Source: Lonicera japonica
Taxonomy: Eukaryota; Streptophyta; Magnoliopsida; Dipsacales; Caprifoliaceae
Length of the DNA stretch: 64,000 bases
Assembly (NCBI GenBank): GCA_021464415.1
Contig: CM038466.1
Span: 53,632,550 to 53,696,549 of the forward strand
Direction of reading: 5' to 3'
The notes under the pieces were generated by a model, which was not told the origin of the DNA, did no database searches, and saw only the letters and a program-made list of their open reading frames with translations. The position numbers and the translations under genes are program-made. Position 1 is the first letter of the stretch; each line of letters opens with the position of its first letter. This document shows, piece by piece, positions 43,628-56,600 of this stretch.

Positions 43628-45165
43628 TGATAAACGCATAATTTTGTAGTCGATAACGCCATTTTGATTGTTATTATCGCGTTTATCTTAGCCTAGTTTA
43701 ATTAAATTAACCCACTTTTGCACAAATACTAAAAATATCAAGAATTGCTTTAACATGGCTCAAAGTAGCCTTTTCTAGTGTCTTGATTGTGCCCATAGGT
43801 TTTGGAAGCAAGTTGGGGAGCTTTGGGAAGTGTACAAGAGAGATAGAAGCCAAAAGAGAAGAAAAAAAGTCTCCCGAAGTGTCCTCTGATCGATCAGAGG
43901 AGCCTCTGATTGATCAGAGGCCACCTTTTAGTGCAAAACATGCCCTCTGATCGATCAGAAGGTGCTCTGATCGATCAGAGCCCACCTTACAAGCCAAAAT
44001 CTCCCCTCTGATCGATCAGAGGAGCCTCTGATCGATCAGAGACCTCCCGGAATGCACAGCACAGCACCCAAAAGCAATTTTTCTCCCCTTTTGATGCATT
44101 GAAACTCACCATAAAGGCTGGACTTTCTATTTCTAGATAGGATCAGGTGTCTTTCCTTTGGATCTTTAGAAAAGTGTACTAGAATACCAATTATTTAATT
44201 GCTCTTTGTCCCTCATGTAATGTAGGTAATTTTCTAGATCTAGATTCAAGTAGCATAAGTATTATTTTCCTGCACTTTGTTTATCATCTATCACTTGTAA
44301 GAAATCTAGAGAGAGAAACTCTTGAGAGAAATGGAAATCCCTTTAATGGTTTTTGTTCATACAACTATCATGGAGTAGTTTCATTGCTAAGGTTAGAAGA
44401 TGAAGTTTGCATTGCATTAATTATGTAAGTTTGTTTCTCATTCCATTGTTAGTATTGTTAAATACTTGTTGAATCCTTCATCTTCTCCATTCAATCAACC
44501 ATTCATAGGCTAGTAAGATAATCCTCATAAGGTGATTAGACTTTGTATGCATTGTATACATAGATCTCAAGCATTAATGAGGAGATGATACATTTGTGTA
44601 TTTCTTATTAGCCTATGTCCATTCCTTCTATGATTGAGATACTTTACATTGCCAAGCATGTTTAGTCTTTGAATATTCATGGAAATACCATAAATTTGAG
44701 ATTCCAATCCTTGAATGCTTTAATGATATGTTGAGTGCTTTCTACACTTTATGTGATTTTGAGACTCAATATTTTCTTAGTTAGAGTGTTGCCAAGGAGG
44801 ATCTCTTAAGTTTATGCCATAATCAACTACACTAATCACCTTAAGGATTCAATTTGTATTTATCAAATGTGTCTAAACCGGATGATTCAATCTCCACCTA
44901 GACCTCCCAATCTTAGACAAATGAAATGTTATGATTTATTGAGCTAAACTTTTTAGTTGGCCATTTTCATAATCAAGTCAATTGCCTAGGGGAAATTAAC
45001 AATGAATTCTCAATGCCTAGTTTAATTTTATGCCTTTTCTTTTGGTGTATCTCAAGTTTGCATCTTGGTTGGACATTATATGGGAATGGGTTGCACTTGC
45101 TTCACACCCTTTGTTACAAGATAAAAATCAGAGATACATTTGTGTTGAGTTTTACTTACACCCTT
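43628..45165 (+). mobile_element. Element A, 3' LTR, truncated at the duplication junction
   Basis: Matches 36734-38275. It stops inside the paired CACACCC motif, where sequence of the inverted LTR A2 begins. Contains palindromes at 43883-44042. Confidence 0.92.
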
Positions 45166-46872
45166 CCGTGCTTAGGTACTCAAGTGCAGTTTATTAAGTT
45201 ATAATACTTGGTAAGTCCAAGTGTCGAACCACAAGGATAGTCGGAAAGGCGATATGGTGATTACAAGTCCAATGTTTTGTTAAGAGAATTTAATTGGTTG
45301 ATTTTAATGATTGATTTTAAAGTCTTTCAATAAAAATTAAAATGATGTAAGAATAGATGAGAAAATGCTAAGGCATTATAGAATTTATTTGTTTTGCAAA
45401 GTTAAGTAAAATCAATATCATTCAAAGTTCTCAATGAAATTCCTAAGTGTTGAATATTTTACCCATTTCTAAGCAAAAGGGTGTGGAGCAAAAGCAACCC
45501 ATTCCCATATAAGTGCCATATAAAGAAAGGGTGTAAGCAAATATCAACACAAGTGTATCTCTCATTTTTATCTTGTGACAAAGGGTGTGAAGCAAGTGCA
45601 ACCCATTCCCATATAATATCAACCAAGATTCAAACTTAAAATATACAAAAAGAAAAGGCATAAATTTAAACTAGGCATTTAAGAACTCATTGTTAGTTTC
45701 CCCTAGGAAAATGACTTAATTATGAAAATGGCCAACTACAAGAAGTTTAGCTCGATAAATCATAACATTTCATTTGTCTAAGATTATGAGGTCTAGGTAG
45801 AGGTCAAACCGTCCTATATAGACTTATTTGATAAATACAAATTGAATTTTTAAAATGATTAATGAAGTTGCTTATGACATAAATTTAAAAGATCCTCTTT
45901 GGCAATACTTTAACTAAGAAGATGATGAGTCTTAAAATCACATAAAGTGTAGAAAGCACTCAACATATCATTAAAGTATTAAAAGATTAAAATCTCAAAT
46001 TTATGATGTTTCCATGAATATTCAAAAACTAATCATGCTTGGCAATGAAAAGTATCTGATTCAAAGAAAGAATGGACATAGGCTAGTAAGAAATACACAA
46101 GTGTATCATCTCTTCATTAATGCTTGAGATCTAAGTATACAAGGCATACAAAGTCAAATCATCAAATGAAAATTATCTTACTAGCTTATGAATGGTTGAA
46201 AAAATGGAGAAGATGAAGGATTCAAAAAGTATTTAACAATACTAACAATGGAATGAGAATTGAACTTACATAATTAATGCATTGCAAATTTCATCTTTTA
46301 GCCTTAGCAAAGAAATTTACTCCATAATAAATGTAAAGACAAGAATTATAAAAGTGAACTCCATTTCTCTCTCTAGAAAATATTATTACAAGCTCTCTAT
46401 AAATTGAGAAATGATAAGTAAAATAAAATCAAGATCCCCTCTCCAAAGCAACAATGAAGACTATAAATAGGAGAGTTGTGTTGGATGCCAAAAATAAACA
46501 ATGCTTTTTTCATTTTTGGTGGAGAATTCCACTATCTTGGACGCTCTTTAATCACATGGACAATTTCACTTTCTTTCTTTAATCACATGGACATGGAGAC
46601 TTTCTTTCTTTAATCACATGGACATGGAGACTTCCACTTTCTTGGATTCCTTTTGTCCATGGAAAATTTCACTATTGTATTAAATACAATATTTCTTGAA
46701 ATCTAAAGACACCAAAATAAACACAAAATGTTCCTTTTCAAGCATTGTTAAATACAAAAGTGCTGCGAGACTAATCGCGAAATAAGTTGGCAAAACGAGT
46801 AGTTTTAGAGAAATAAACACGTCAAACAACTCCGAAAATGAGCGTATGAATGACAATATTAAGCGTTTATCA
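45163..46872 (-). mobile_element. LTR A2, second (duplicated) copy, missing its first 16-19 bp
   Basis: Matches 33347-35056 closely. Starts CTTCCGTGCTTAGG and ends GCGTTTATCA; followed by the LINE right piece (46873-46945). Confidence 0.92.
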
Positions 46873-46945
46873 AAGACCGTAAAACAAAACACAAAATAAA
46901 GCGTCTTCAAAAGGAGAAACACCTAAAAACTTGAGATGGGAAAAT
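46873..46945 (-). mobile_element. LINE right piece, duplicated copy
   Basis: Duplicate of 35057-35129. Confidence 0.85.
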
Positions 46946-48551
46946 TGACGCAACAAAATAAACGCGCTTTGATAGAGCCCAAGTGCAGGCACGCCAAGTT
47001 ATAGTATAGTCTCGGAAGTCCGTGTGTCGAACCACAGGGATAGTCGAAAAGGAATGGAATGGATTACGGATTAAATGGTTTTCTGATTTTGTATGTTGGA
47101 TTTGTTGTGAAACAACGGAAATGTAAAACGGTTTGAAAATTAATAAGAAAGCACTAAGGTAAATGGAGGTTAGTTACGATTTAAGAGACGGTGATCACTA
47201 GCTCGTACAAAGATTTCAACACAAGGTTTCTCGAGATATGGGGAATGTTGGTGTATCTCTCAATAGCAAAGGGTGCGACGCTAGGCGACTCATTCCTGGA
47301 TTGAAGCTATATCAAGAAAGATACAAACGACATTCCACCAAAGACGAGGTTATCATTCCTACCTCTTAGCTACGGGTGTGAAGCAAGGCAACCCATTCCC
47401 GATGAAGCTAATCCGAGATAGATATGACAAACTCATCATAAAAAGATTTAACATAAAGCAAGTGTATGAAATCTCATGATTTAAAGAATGAAAATTAGAA
47501 AGTGAATCCTAATAATGAAACGGAATGAAGTTTATGGGATAAATTTGTCATCTCATCATTTATCACTTATGGTAGAAAATAAAGAGTCTAAGTATCACAT
47601 ATAGTGTAAGAAGCACTCAATATATCAATAAATGAATCAAAGATAAGCTAAACAAATTTATAATCCATCTATGTAGTTTTATGAACTATTTATAATCTCT
47701 ACAAAAAGGACAAAAAACTCCATGAATGGGGCAAAAAGGCTACAAGCTTTCTAGAACCATACAAATATGTTGTATGTTCATTAACAACCAAGAACTCAAT
47801 ATACAAGGCATATAAAGTCTTAACTTAATATGAAAATACCTAGAAAACTTGAAATAGTGGAAGATATGATGAAGAAAAGGATTCACAAATATTTATCAAA
47901 CTTTAAACATGGATTGAGCCATTAATCACCGAAAATTATATCGCGATTCACCTCTGTAACCTTAATAATAGACTACTCCATAATAAATGAAAGAACAAAT
48001 ATTATAGAAGAATAAATCATTCTTACAAATTAAGCACTTACAATGGAGAAATGAAGAACAATCAACAATGAGCTCTCACCTCTCTCTAGAACTTGTAAGT
48101 GTCAAAATAACTAGATAAAAACTAAAAATAATATCTCTTGATCCCCTAGACTAAAAGATAGCTAAAAGAGTCCTTAAATCAATAGACAATCCACGGGAAA
48201 ATATTTAGGAACAAGTTTTCCCAAAATAAGGCTAAAAGCAAAAGATAGTTGGTGCACTCGCGGGGCCATGACCGATCATGGCTTTGCCCATGATCGATCA
48301 TGGAAGTCTTCTGCCAGAAATTTTTTCAAGCCATGATCGATCATGGGTCTGGAATTTCTTCACTTAGCACTTTACAAGCCTCCAAGCTTACTCTTGATCA
48401 ATTTATGCAATGCCATCGTATTCCAATTCTACAAAAACATGGAATACTACAAAATATATATACACCAACTTGGGCCATGTTAGATACAACACTCGCTAAG
48501 GCACTAATCTCGAGATAAGTGGATAATTAGGCAGAATTAATGCAACAAACG
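46946..48551 (-). mobile_element. LTR B main part, duplicated copy
   Basis: Duplicate of 35130-36735, starting TGACGCAACAAAATAAACGC and ending AATGCAACAAACG; palindromes at 48265-48347. Confidence 0.92.
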
Positions 48552-50478
48552 ATAAACGCATAATTTTGTAGTCGATAACGCCATTTTGATTGTTATTATC
48601 GCGTTTATCTTAGCCTAGTTTAATTAAATTAACCCACTTTTGCACATACACTAAAAATATCAAGAATTGCTTTAACATGGCTCAAAGTAGCCTTTTCTAA
48701 TGTCTTGATTGTGCCCATAGGTTTTGGAAGCAAGTTGGGGAGCTTTGGGAAGTGTACAAGAGAGATAGAAGCCAAAAGAGAAGAAAAAAAGTCTCTCGAA
48801 GTGTCCTCTTATCGATCAGAGGAGCCTCTGATTGATCAGAGGCCACCTTTTAGTGCAAAACATGCCCTCTGATCAATCAGAGGGTGCTCTGATCGATCAG
48901 AGCCCACCTTACAAGCCAAAATCTCCCTTCTGATCGATCAGAGGAGCCTCTGATCGATCAGAGACCTCCCAGAATGCACAACACAGCACCCAAAAGCAAT
49001 TTTTCTCCCCTTTTGATGCATTGAAACTCACCATAAAGGCTGGACTTTCTATTTCTAGATAGGATCAGGTGTCTTTCCTTTGGATCTTTAGAAAAGTGTA
49101 CTAGAATACCCATTTTTGGGCATTGCTCTCCCATTATTTAATTGCTTTTTGTCCCTCATGTAATGTAGGTAATTTTCTAGATCTAGATTCAAGTAGCATA
49201 AGTATTATTTTCCTGCACTTTGTTTATCATCTATCACTTGTAAGAAATCTAGAGAGAGAAACTCTTGAGAGAAATGGAAATCCCTTTAATGGTTTTTGTT
49301 CATACAACTATCATGGAGTAGTTTCATTGCTAAGGTTAGAAGATGAAGTTTGCATTACATTAATTATGTAAGTTTGTTTCTCATTCCATTGTTAGTATTG
49401 TTAAATACTTGTTGAATCCTTCATCTTCTCCATTCAATCAACCATTCATAAGCTAGTAAGATAATCCTCATAAGGTGATTAGACTTTGTATGCCTTGTAT
49501 ACATAGATCTCAAGCATTAATGAGGAGATGATACATTTGTGTATTTCTTATTAGCCTATGTCCATTCCTTCTATGATTGAGATACTTTACATTGCCAAGC
49601 ATGTTTAGTCTTTGAATATTCATGGAAATACCATAAATTTGAGATTCCAATCCTTGAATGCTTTAATGATATGTTGAGTGCTTTCTACACTTTATGTGAT
49701 TTTGAGACTCAATATTTTCTTAGTTAGAGTGTTGCCAAGGAGGATCTCTTAAGTTTATGCTATAATCAACTACACTAATCACCTTAAGGATTCAATTTGT
49801 ATTTATCAAATGTGTCTAAACCGGATGATTCAATCTCCACCTAGACCTCCCAATCTTAGACAAATGAAATGTTATGATTTATTGAGCTAAACTTTTTAGT
49901 TGGCCATTTTCATAATCAAGTCAATTGCCTAGGGGAAATTAACAATGAATTCTCAATGCCTAGTTTAATTTTATGCCTTTTCTTTTGGTGTATCTCAAGT
50001 TTGCATCTTGGTTGGACATTATATGGGAATGGGTTGCACTTGCTTCACACCCTTTGTTACAAGATAAAAATCAGAGATACATTTGTGTTGAGTTTTACTT
50101 ACACCCTTTCTTTATATGGGAATGGGTTGCTCTTGCTTCACACTCTTTTGCTTAGAAAAGTGTAAGGTACTCAACACTTAGGAATTGCATTGAGAATTTT
50201 GAATGAGATTTATTTTACATAACATTGCGAAGCAAATGAATTCTATAACGCCTTAGCCTTTTCTTATCAATTGATACATCACTTTAATTTTTATTGCAAG
50301 ACTTAAAATCAACAACTAAAATCAACCAATCAAATTCTCTTGAACAAAGCCTTGGACTCGTAATCACCACATCGTCTTTCCGACTATCCTTGTGGTTCGA
50401 CACTTGGACTTACCAAGTATTATAACTTGACGACCTACACTTGGGTTCCTAAGCGCGGAAGTATTTTCGGGCGCGTCA
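48550..50478 (+). mobile_element. LTR A, solo in the duplicated unit
   Basis: Complete LTR from CGATAAACGC to GGGCGCGTCA, without internal region. Left end equals the 5' LTR of unit 1 (both CG instead of TG), right end intact. This fits LTR-LTR recombination after the tandem duplication. It has a small insertion around 49109-49130 (CCCATTTTTGGGCATTGCTC). Confidence 0.9.
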
Positions 50479-50590
50479 CTCGCTAAGGCACTAATCTCGA
50501 GATAAGTGGATAATTAGGCAGAATTAATGCAACAAACGCGTCAAGCGACTCCGGGAAAGAGCTTAAACATGACAATATTATGCGTTTATC
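50479..50590 (-). mobile_element. LTR B, terminal part after element A
   Basis: 50479-50538 repeats the last 60 bp before element A (36676-36735). 50539-50590 completes the LTR, ending GCGTTTATCA. Confidence 0.88.
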
Positions 50591-50603
50591 AACTCCCCTC
50601 AAC
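50591..50603 (-). promoter_or_regulatory. Polypurine tract of element B
   Basis: Minus strand AGTTGAGGGGAGT adjoining TGATAAACGC of the 3' LTR. Confidence 0.75.
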
Positions 50604-52075
50604 TTATCTCTTGCTAGTCCCTTAGAAAGACAAAAATATAATAATTACAAAAGCACTACGCTATACAAAAAGTTGTTAACTTCCAAGTTCCTAAAGAAGA
50701 CGAGTTGCATCTCGTGAAGGTTTTCAGAAATGATACCTACAAACATTAGAAGTTTGATCATGATAAATGATGAGAATGAAGATTCAAGTTTCAATTTGCA
50801 AAGCAAGAAGCATTACTATCAATTTTCCAGAATGACGGACTTTTTGAATGATCATCTAATTCGCCTATCTCCTTTAGAATACAATCTCATATTCTCCAAT
50901 ACTCACATCCTAGACTTTGATTCAAACAATTCAATTTAAACACAAAGATTCATAATCATTCAAGAAGGAAGAGATAACTATTTCAAAAACAAAAGCTCCA
51001 AAATTTACCGATTCTAAGCACTTTCTTTATCTTTTACTTGGAAATTTCGATAAATTAGTTCAGGGTGGTTTTCATCTCTATGGGGGGCAGTGGTCTCACT
51101 TATGAAATTTTCTCAAAATTCTGCTCATTCATTGGAGCTCAAAAGAAGCTATTCACCCTTTCCTATATGGCAACATATACCCATCCATAATATTAGACAA
51201 AGAGACTTAAGATTTAGTCAAGTGAAGCTTTAAGTCAATGTTAGGATAAAAGTCATCCAAGTTATCAAAGTGCTATGCTTTTGTCCTCTCATTGGAGGAT
51301 CTTTTCGAAAGAGCTTCCATCATTTTTCGACAAAAATTTATCTTCTCTCAATGAAAATAAATCTAAGTGTTATTACCGAATTGGAAATAACCGAAGCAAT
51401 CTAGCATGTGGAATAGGAGAATATAACGGGATATGAGACTAAGTGAAGCAAGGCAATTTAGATTATCGTTCAAATTCCTATCTAAATCAAAGAATTCATG
51501 CCAAAAGCTAATGAAACACAAGTCTTCATTTGAAAAAAAATCAATCAATCATCAATTCTCAAACTTCTCAAAATATTTTGAATACATCTCTTCTACTCAT
51601 GGAAATAGACAATAGCAAGCCAAAACAAAAATAATCACAACAAAATAGCTAATTAAAGAGTACCCCCCTCAACTTGAAACACACATTGCCCTCAATGGAA
51701 AGAGAACAAGAAAATGCACGGGCGCTACTTTGGCTTTGCTTTCCATGATACAAAAATAAGAGATAGACAACAACTATACACAAAACGGGTTAGAATTAGA
51801 ATCCAAAAGCAAAAACAATAACATTCAACCATTAAAACCAAGTTCTAATGTTAACATCAAGTCTAAATTCTAATACAACCCAAAAGAAATAAATTAAAAC
51901 TAAGCATAAATATAGTTAATTAAAGAGTTTTCAGGCTATCACATCATCATCACATATCAGGAGGTGGGGGTGGGGAAAATCGACTGTAGAACTCCTCGAA
52001 TTGATGGCGTATGAACTCCTGTTAAGCCGCCATATGAACTTCCACCCTAGAGGCAATCTCCGCCTCCATATGATC
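50604..52075 (-). other. Element B 3' region, non-coding, with internal PPT motif
   Basis: The internal polypurine motif (minus: CCATTGAGGGCAATGTG ... CAAGTTGAGGGGGGGTA) lies at about 51661-51700, 1.07 kb from the 3' LTR. Around 50690-50760 the minus strand keeps a piece like the 79-residue ORF of A and C. No other gene seen. Confidence 0.6.
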
Positions 52076-53063
52076 TTAGTGGACCAGCATATCGTCCACC
52101 CTAGTGTTGAGAGCATCAAACCCCGCGTGCATTGTGGCATTCATTTGCTCAAATTGCTCTCTCAAAAACTCCATATTATCGTCCATAGGCCCCGTACTTG
52201 CTCTTCTTCTTCTCCTCGAAGGACCCGGAGCATCGGTTCCTACCTCTTCTGGTGCTTCTTCCTCGGACTCAATTGGAGGAGGTGCAGCCGAAGAACTTGG
52301 CCTGTTTCTCAGTTGGCCGGCGGCTCTAGCTTGGGTGGACCTATTTATCGGGGCACGCTGAATCTTTCTGACATCGGCGTCCCTTTCTTGGACACCCGCT
52401 AACAAGCAAATGCGGGTCAGAAGCACACCAAATTTAATCGTTTCATTATAGGCCACCGTGTCATAGACTTTTATGATCTTACGCATAATGTAGCGAACTA
52501 GGCAACATGGCCTATTGCGGGCGATGACATAGAGCACATATGCATGATAAGGATATAAATGTTGAATGTGCGAGGTGGGGTCTATCGCATTGGCTACAAC
52601 AAGCCACAGGGTCCTAAATTGTGGTGCTAAATTGTTCCTATCAAATTGTGTGCCAATCCAAGTCATTGGACGACCGGCCAAGAATGTGGCCAACTCATCA
52701 TCTGTGGGATACACAATTCGGGCTGAATGCAGGAGGTCATAGCTACCATCCGGCATGGGCAACATATGCATAAGCAGCATTGGGCACACGCACCAAGCTT
52801 GCAACAAATTCACGGCATAGAGTGAGATTGCATTGATTACCTGTTTGTCGCAAATATTGCACCCACCCCTCGTGTCGCTCGAATGCTCCCATTTGCGGGA
52901 AATCATCTAAAGCACCAACAATAACGGGCCTCTCAATCATCACAGCCCGGTTTCTAAGAGCATAGCTCAACCAATCATACTCTTGACGGCTACGGAATCC
53001 GCAGTACCCACCCCTCGCGGCTTGAAGCTCTTCTGGCTTGTTAATTGGAGCAATGGCAGCCAT
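52076..53063 (-). pseudogene. Env-like / plant transposon ORF of element B, frameshifted
   Basis: This is the ORF after pol that marks the Athila lineage. It starts at 53063 (MAAIAPINKPEELQAARGG), runs through WLSYALRNRAVMIERP and LTLCREFVASLVRVPNA, and hits a stop at 52743. The related reading continues in another frame from about 52745 (SYDLLHSARIVYPTDDELAT, YHAYVLYVIARNRPCCLVRY, IKFGVLLTRICLLAGV) to a Ser/Glu-rich linker and a basic patch (PSRRRRRAS), ending with MNATMHAGFDALNTRVDDML. The pattern matches my recollection of the putative plant transposon protein family of Athila elements; function unknown. No clear transmembrane segment, so a true envelope role is doubtful. Confidence 0.65.
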
Positions 53064-53342
53064 TGATGTGGGGAGAAGGGAGAAATAGAGATAAACTTCA
53101 AAATTTAGGGGATTTAGGCTCGAAATTGGGGGGGGGGTTAAGAGAGAGAAAATGGTTGGTTCTAAGATGGGTGTGAGATTTGGGGTTGAAATTGGATGAT
53201 TATGGAGGTGGAAAGGCTAGGGGAGGGTTTGATTTGATGATTATTGAAGGTTTGGAGACGGGATATGGAGAGAAATGGGAGTTAAGAAGAAGATGGGGCA
53301 CGATTTTTGTGAATAAAAATGGCTGCTCTGTTTTTAAGAGGG

Positions 53343-53510
53343 ACCATGATTGATCATGGCTTTGCCCATGATCGATCATGGAAGTGCACTGCCACAGGAA
53401 AAGTTCACCATGATCGATCATGGCTTTGCCCATGATCGATCATGGAAGTACACTGCCTCCTCAACTTGATCCCATGATCGATCATGGGTATAACCATGAT
53501 CGATCATGCC
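53343..53510. repeat. Array of CATGATCGATCATG palindromes in element B spacer
   Basis: Six palindromes in three pairs (one with CATGATTGATCATG), pair spacer GGCTTTGCC or GGTATAAC, period about 63 bp. Same motif as in LTR B, here between the env-like ORF and integrase. Confidence 0.93.
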
Positions 53511-53669
53511 TTCAACAAAAGTTCTCCCATGAAATTTCTTCACTTGAAACACCTTTTCACTCCCCCAACTTGGTCCATTTAGATCCGATTTCACCTGAAC
53601 TTCTGAAACAAATTCCTGAAACTCAAAAATACTACAAAAAACATTATTTACAAAATCGACCTATGCTTG

Positions 53670-56600
53670 TTAGGCATAAGTCGAGTCTTTGAGAGGGGTG
53701 GACTCCTCTCGAATTGGGAATTCCAAAAATGGCTTTAAACATTGTCCATTTACCTTAAAAACATAGCCAGTTTTGGGGTCCTCGATATTCACAGCCCCAA
53801 AAGGAAATACATGACGGACAGTGTAAGGGCCGGTCCAACGAGACTTCAACCTTCCTGGGAAGAGATGCAGACGAGTATCATAAACAAAAACTTTGTGCCC
53901 AAGTTTGAATTCTTTCCTTAAAATAGATTTATCATGAAAAATTTTGGCACGTTCCTTGCTTATCTTCTCATTATCATATGCATCTCTTCTCAATTCCTCG
54001 ATTTCATCTATTTGCAACTTACGGTCAAGCCCAGGTTTTTTAAAATCACAGTTAACCATCTTAGTTGCCCAGTTTGATTTGTGTTCCAACTCGACTGGTA
54101 AATGACATGGTTTTTCGTACACCATGCGATAGGGAGACATATCTAGAGTTGTTTTGTACGCAGTACGGTAAGCCCAAAGTGCATCGGTCAGTCTTAATGA
54201 CCAGTCCTTGCGACTCGGGTTTTCCATTTTCTCTAGAATCTGTTTAATCTCCCTATTTGCCAGCTCGGCTTGACTGTTAGTCTAAGGGTGATAAGTGAGC
54301 GATACTTTGTGGTTTACCCCATACTTTTTCATTAATGATTGAAATGGTCTATTGCAAAAGTGAGTACCACCATCGCTTATTATTGCCTTAGGAGTGCCAA
54401 AGCGTGCAAGAATGTGTTCTTTCAAGAATCGGATCACCACTTTGTGATAGTTTTTCTTGCACGCTTGGGCTTCCACCCACTTTGAAACATAGTCTACAGC
54501 AACTAGAATGTAAAGGTTACCGTAGGAGGATGGAAAATGGTCCCATGAAGTCGATGCCCCAGCAATCGAAGATTTCAATCATCAGGATTGGATTGAGTGG
54601 CATCATGTTCCTCTTGGAGATCCATCCAAGCATCTGGCATCTTTGACATGCCTTGCAAAAATGTTGTCCGTCCTTGAAGAGCAACGGCCAGTACAGTCCG
54701 CTTTGCAAAATCTTAGCGGTTGTCTTCTTTGACGAGAAGTGTCCTCCGCAAGCTTCAGAATGGCAGGAAGACAGAACTCTCTCCACTTCTTGATCTGGGA
54801 TGCACCGTCGGATAATTTGATCCGCACAATATTTAAATAGGTACGGCTCATCCCAGTAGAATCGCCTCACTTCACTCAAGAACTTCTTTCTATCTTGTTC
54901 ACCCCATGATTTCGGTATCTTATCAGTTACAAGGTAGTTCACAATGTCTGCATACCATGGGAGTGTCGAGATCGCCAACAATTGCTCATCCAGGAACGAG
55001 TCTTGGATCGGGCTTTCTTCAATGTTGTTTGTAAAAGTGAGACGGGACAGATGATTGGCCACCACATTCTCGACTCCCTTTTTATCCTTGATACTCAAAT
55101 GAAATTCTTGCAATAGGAGTATCCACCTCAAAAGCCGCGGCTATGCATCTTTCTTTGTGAACAGGTACTTCAATGCCGCGTGATCCGTGAAAATCACAAT
55201 TGGCTATCTTATCAAATAGGATCGAAACTTGTCCAGGGCAAAAACAATTGCTAGAAACTCTTTCTCTGCCGTGGTGTAATTCATTCGCACATGAGCTCGA
55301 ATGGCAAGCTCCAGTCCGGTGTTTGCATAATCAGCGCAGTAGTGAGCATATGCTTCAGAGAGACGAAGGCTTCCTCGCACTTGGCATCCCACTCAAAGGG
55401 TGCATCCTTGAGAAGTAGATTACACATCGGCTTGGAAATAGAACTGAAGTTCTTGATAAACCTCCTATGAAACCCGGCATGTCCTAGAAATGATCAGACA
55501 TCTTTAACATTCTTGGGTGTAGGAAGTTTGGCAATTAATTCAATTTTTGCCTTATCCACTTCAATTCTTTTTGACGAAATGATGTGCCCCAATGATTCCT
55601 TTGGTAACCATAAAATGGCACTTCTCCCAATTCAACACCAATTATTTTTCTACGCATCTTCCCAAAACCTGTTCCAGGTTAGTTAAACAATTGTCGAATG
55701 ACTTACCATAGACGGTAAAGTCATCCATAAAGACTTCCAAAGTTATTTCCACCATATCGCTAAAAATACTTAGCATACACCGTTGGAAAGTGACCGGTGC
55801 ATTACATAGACCTAAATGCATTCTTCGATATGCGAAGGTGCCAAAGGGACATGTAAAGGTGGTCTTTTCTTGATCATCTAGGTCAATCTCAATTTGATTG
55901 TACCCGGAAAAACCATCGAGGAAAGAGTAATATTCATGGCCCGCTACCCTTTCTAGAGTTTGATCCAAAAAGGGGAGGGGAAAATGATCTTTACTAGTTG
56001 CCTCATTGAGTTTACAGTAGTCAATACACATTCGCCACCCAGTGGTGACTCTTTGCAGAATCAACTCGTTTGATTCGTTCTTGACTACCGTAAGACCCGA
56101 TTTTTTCGGTACCACTTGAGTTGGACTAACCCATTTACTATCCAAGATTGGATAGATGATCTTTGCATCCAACAATTTCAACACCTCGTTCCTAACCACT
56201 TCTTGCATGTTAGGATTCAACCGGCGTTGAAATTGCCTTGATGTTTTCGCTCCATCCTCCAAGTGAATTTTATGTGTACAAATCAATGGGCTTATCCTTG
56301 GAGGTCGGCAAGAGTCCAACCAAAATATTTTTTGTATTTACTAAGCAAATTAACTAACCTTACCTCTTGGTCATCCGAGAGATTGGACGAGATAATGACG
56401 GGGTAAGTGCCTGAAGCTCCTAAGAAAGCATACTTCAGGTTGCTAGGCGATAGCTTGAGATCCATTTGTCTTTCACGCTTTTTGGTGGACGATGATGTGT
56501 CTTCCTCTTTCTCCAAGGATTCAACATGTTTGTCACACAAGGAAAACGCTTGCATAAAATCTTCGGGTTCATTGGAAGTGGTTAGATAACCTTCCGTTGA

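Larger units (their letters stand above)
36734..45165 (+). mobile_element. Element A: non-autonomous Athila-type retrotransposon
   Basis: LTR 36734-38641, tRNA-Asp PBS 38648-38664, gag-protease-integrase tail 38807-41644, non-coding 3' region 41645-43607, PPT 43608-43627, truncated 3' LTR 43628-45165. No reverse transcriptase, RNase H or integrase core. The 3' region holds only a stub resembling the start of the env-like ORF (MASSSTNPSPRRSTFTT at about 42182). It is inserted in the LTR of element B. Confidence 0.9.
33347..50478. repeat. Tandem segmental duplication, unit about 11.8 kb
   Basis: 33350-38641 (LTR A2, LINE right piece, LTR B part, LTR A) is repeated almost base for base at 45166-50478. 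Unit 1 contains element A complete up to a truncated 3' LTR (ends 45165); unit 2 keeps only one LTR A. The junction joins ...TACACCCTT of LTR A to CTTCCGTGC of LTR A2, sharing CTT (45163-45165). Differences between units are few (for example 36595-36620 against 48411-48436 are identical), so the event is young. Confidence 0.88.

Noticed and set aside
53420..53692. 90-codon plus-strand ORF over the palindrome array
   Set aside because: Its repeated MIDHG-type peptides are a translation of the palindromes in element B spacer.
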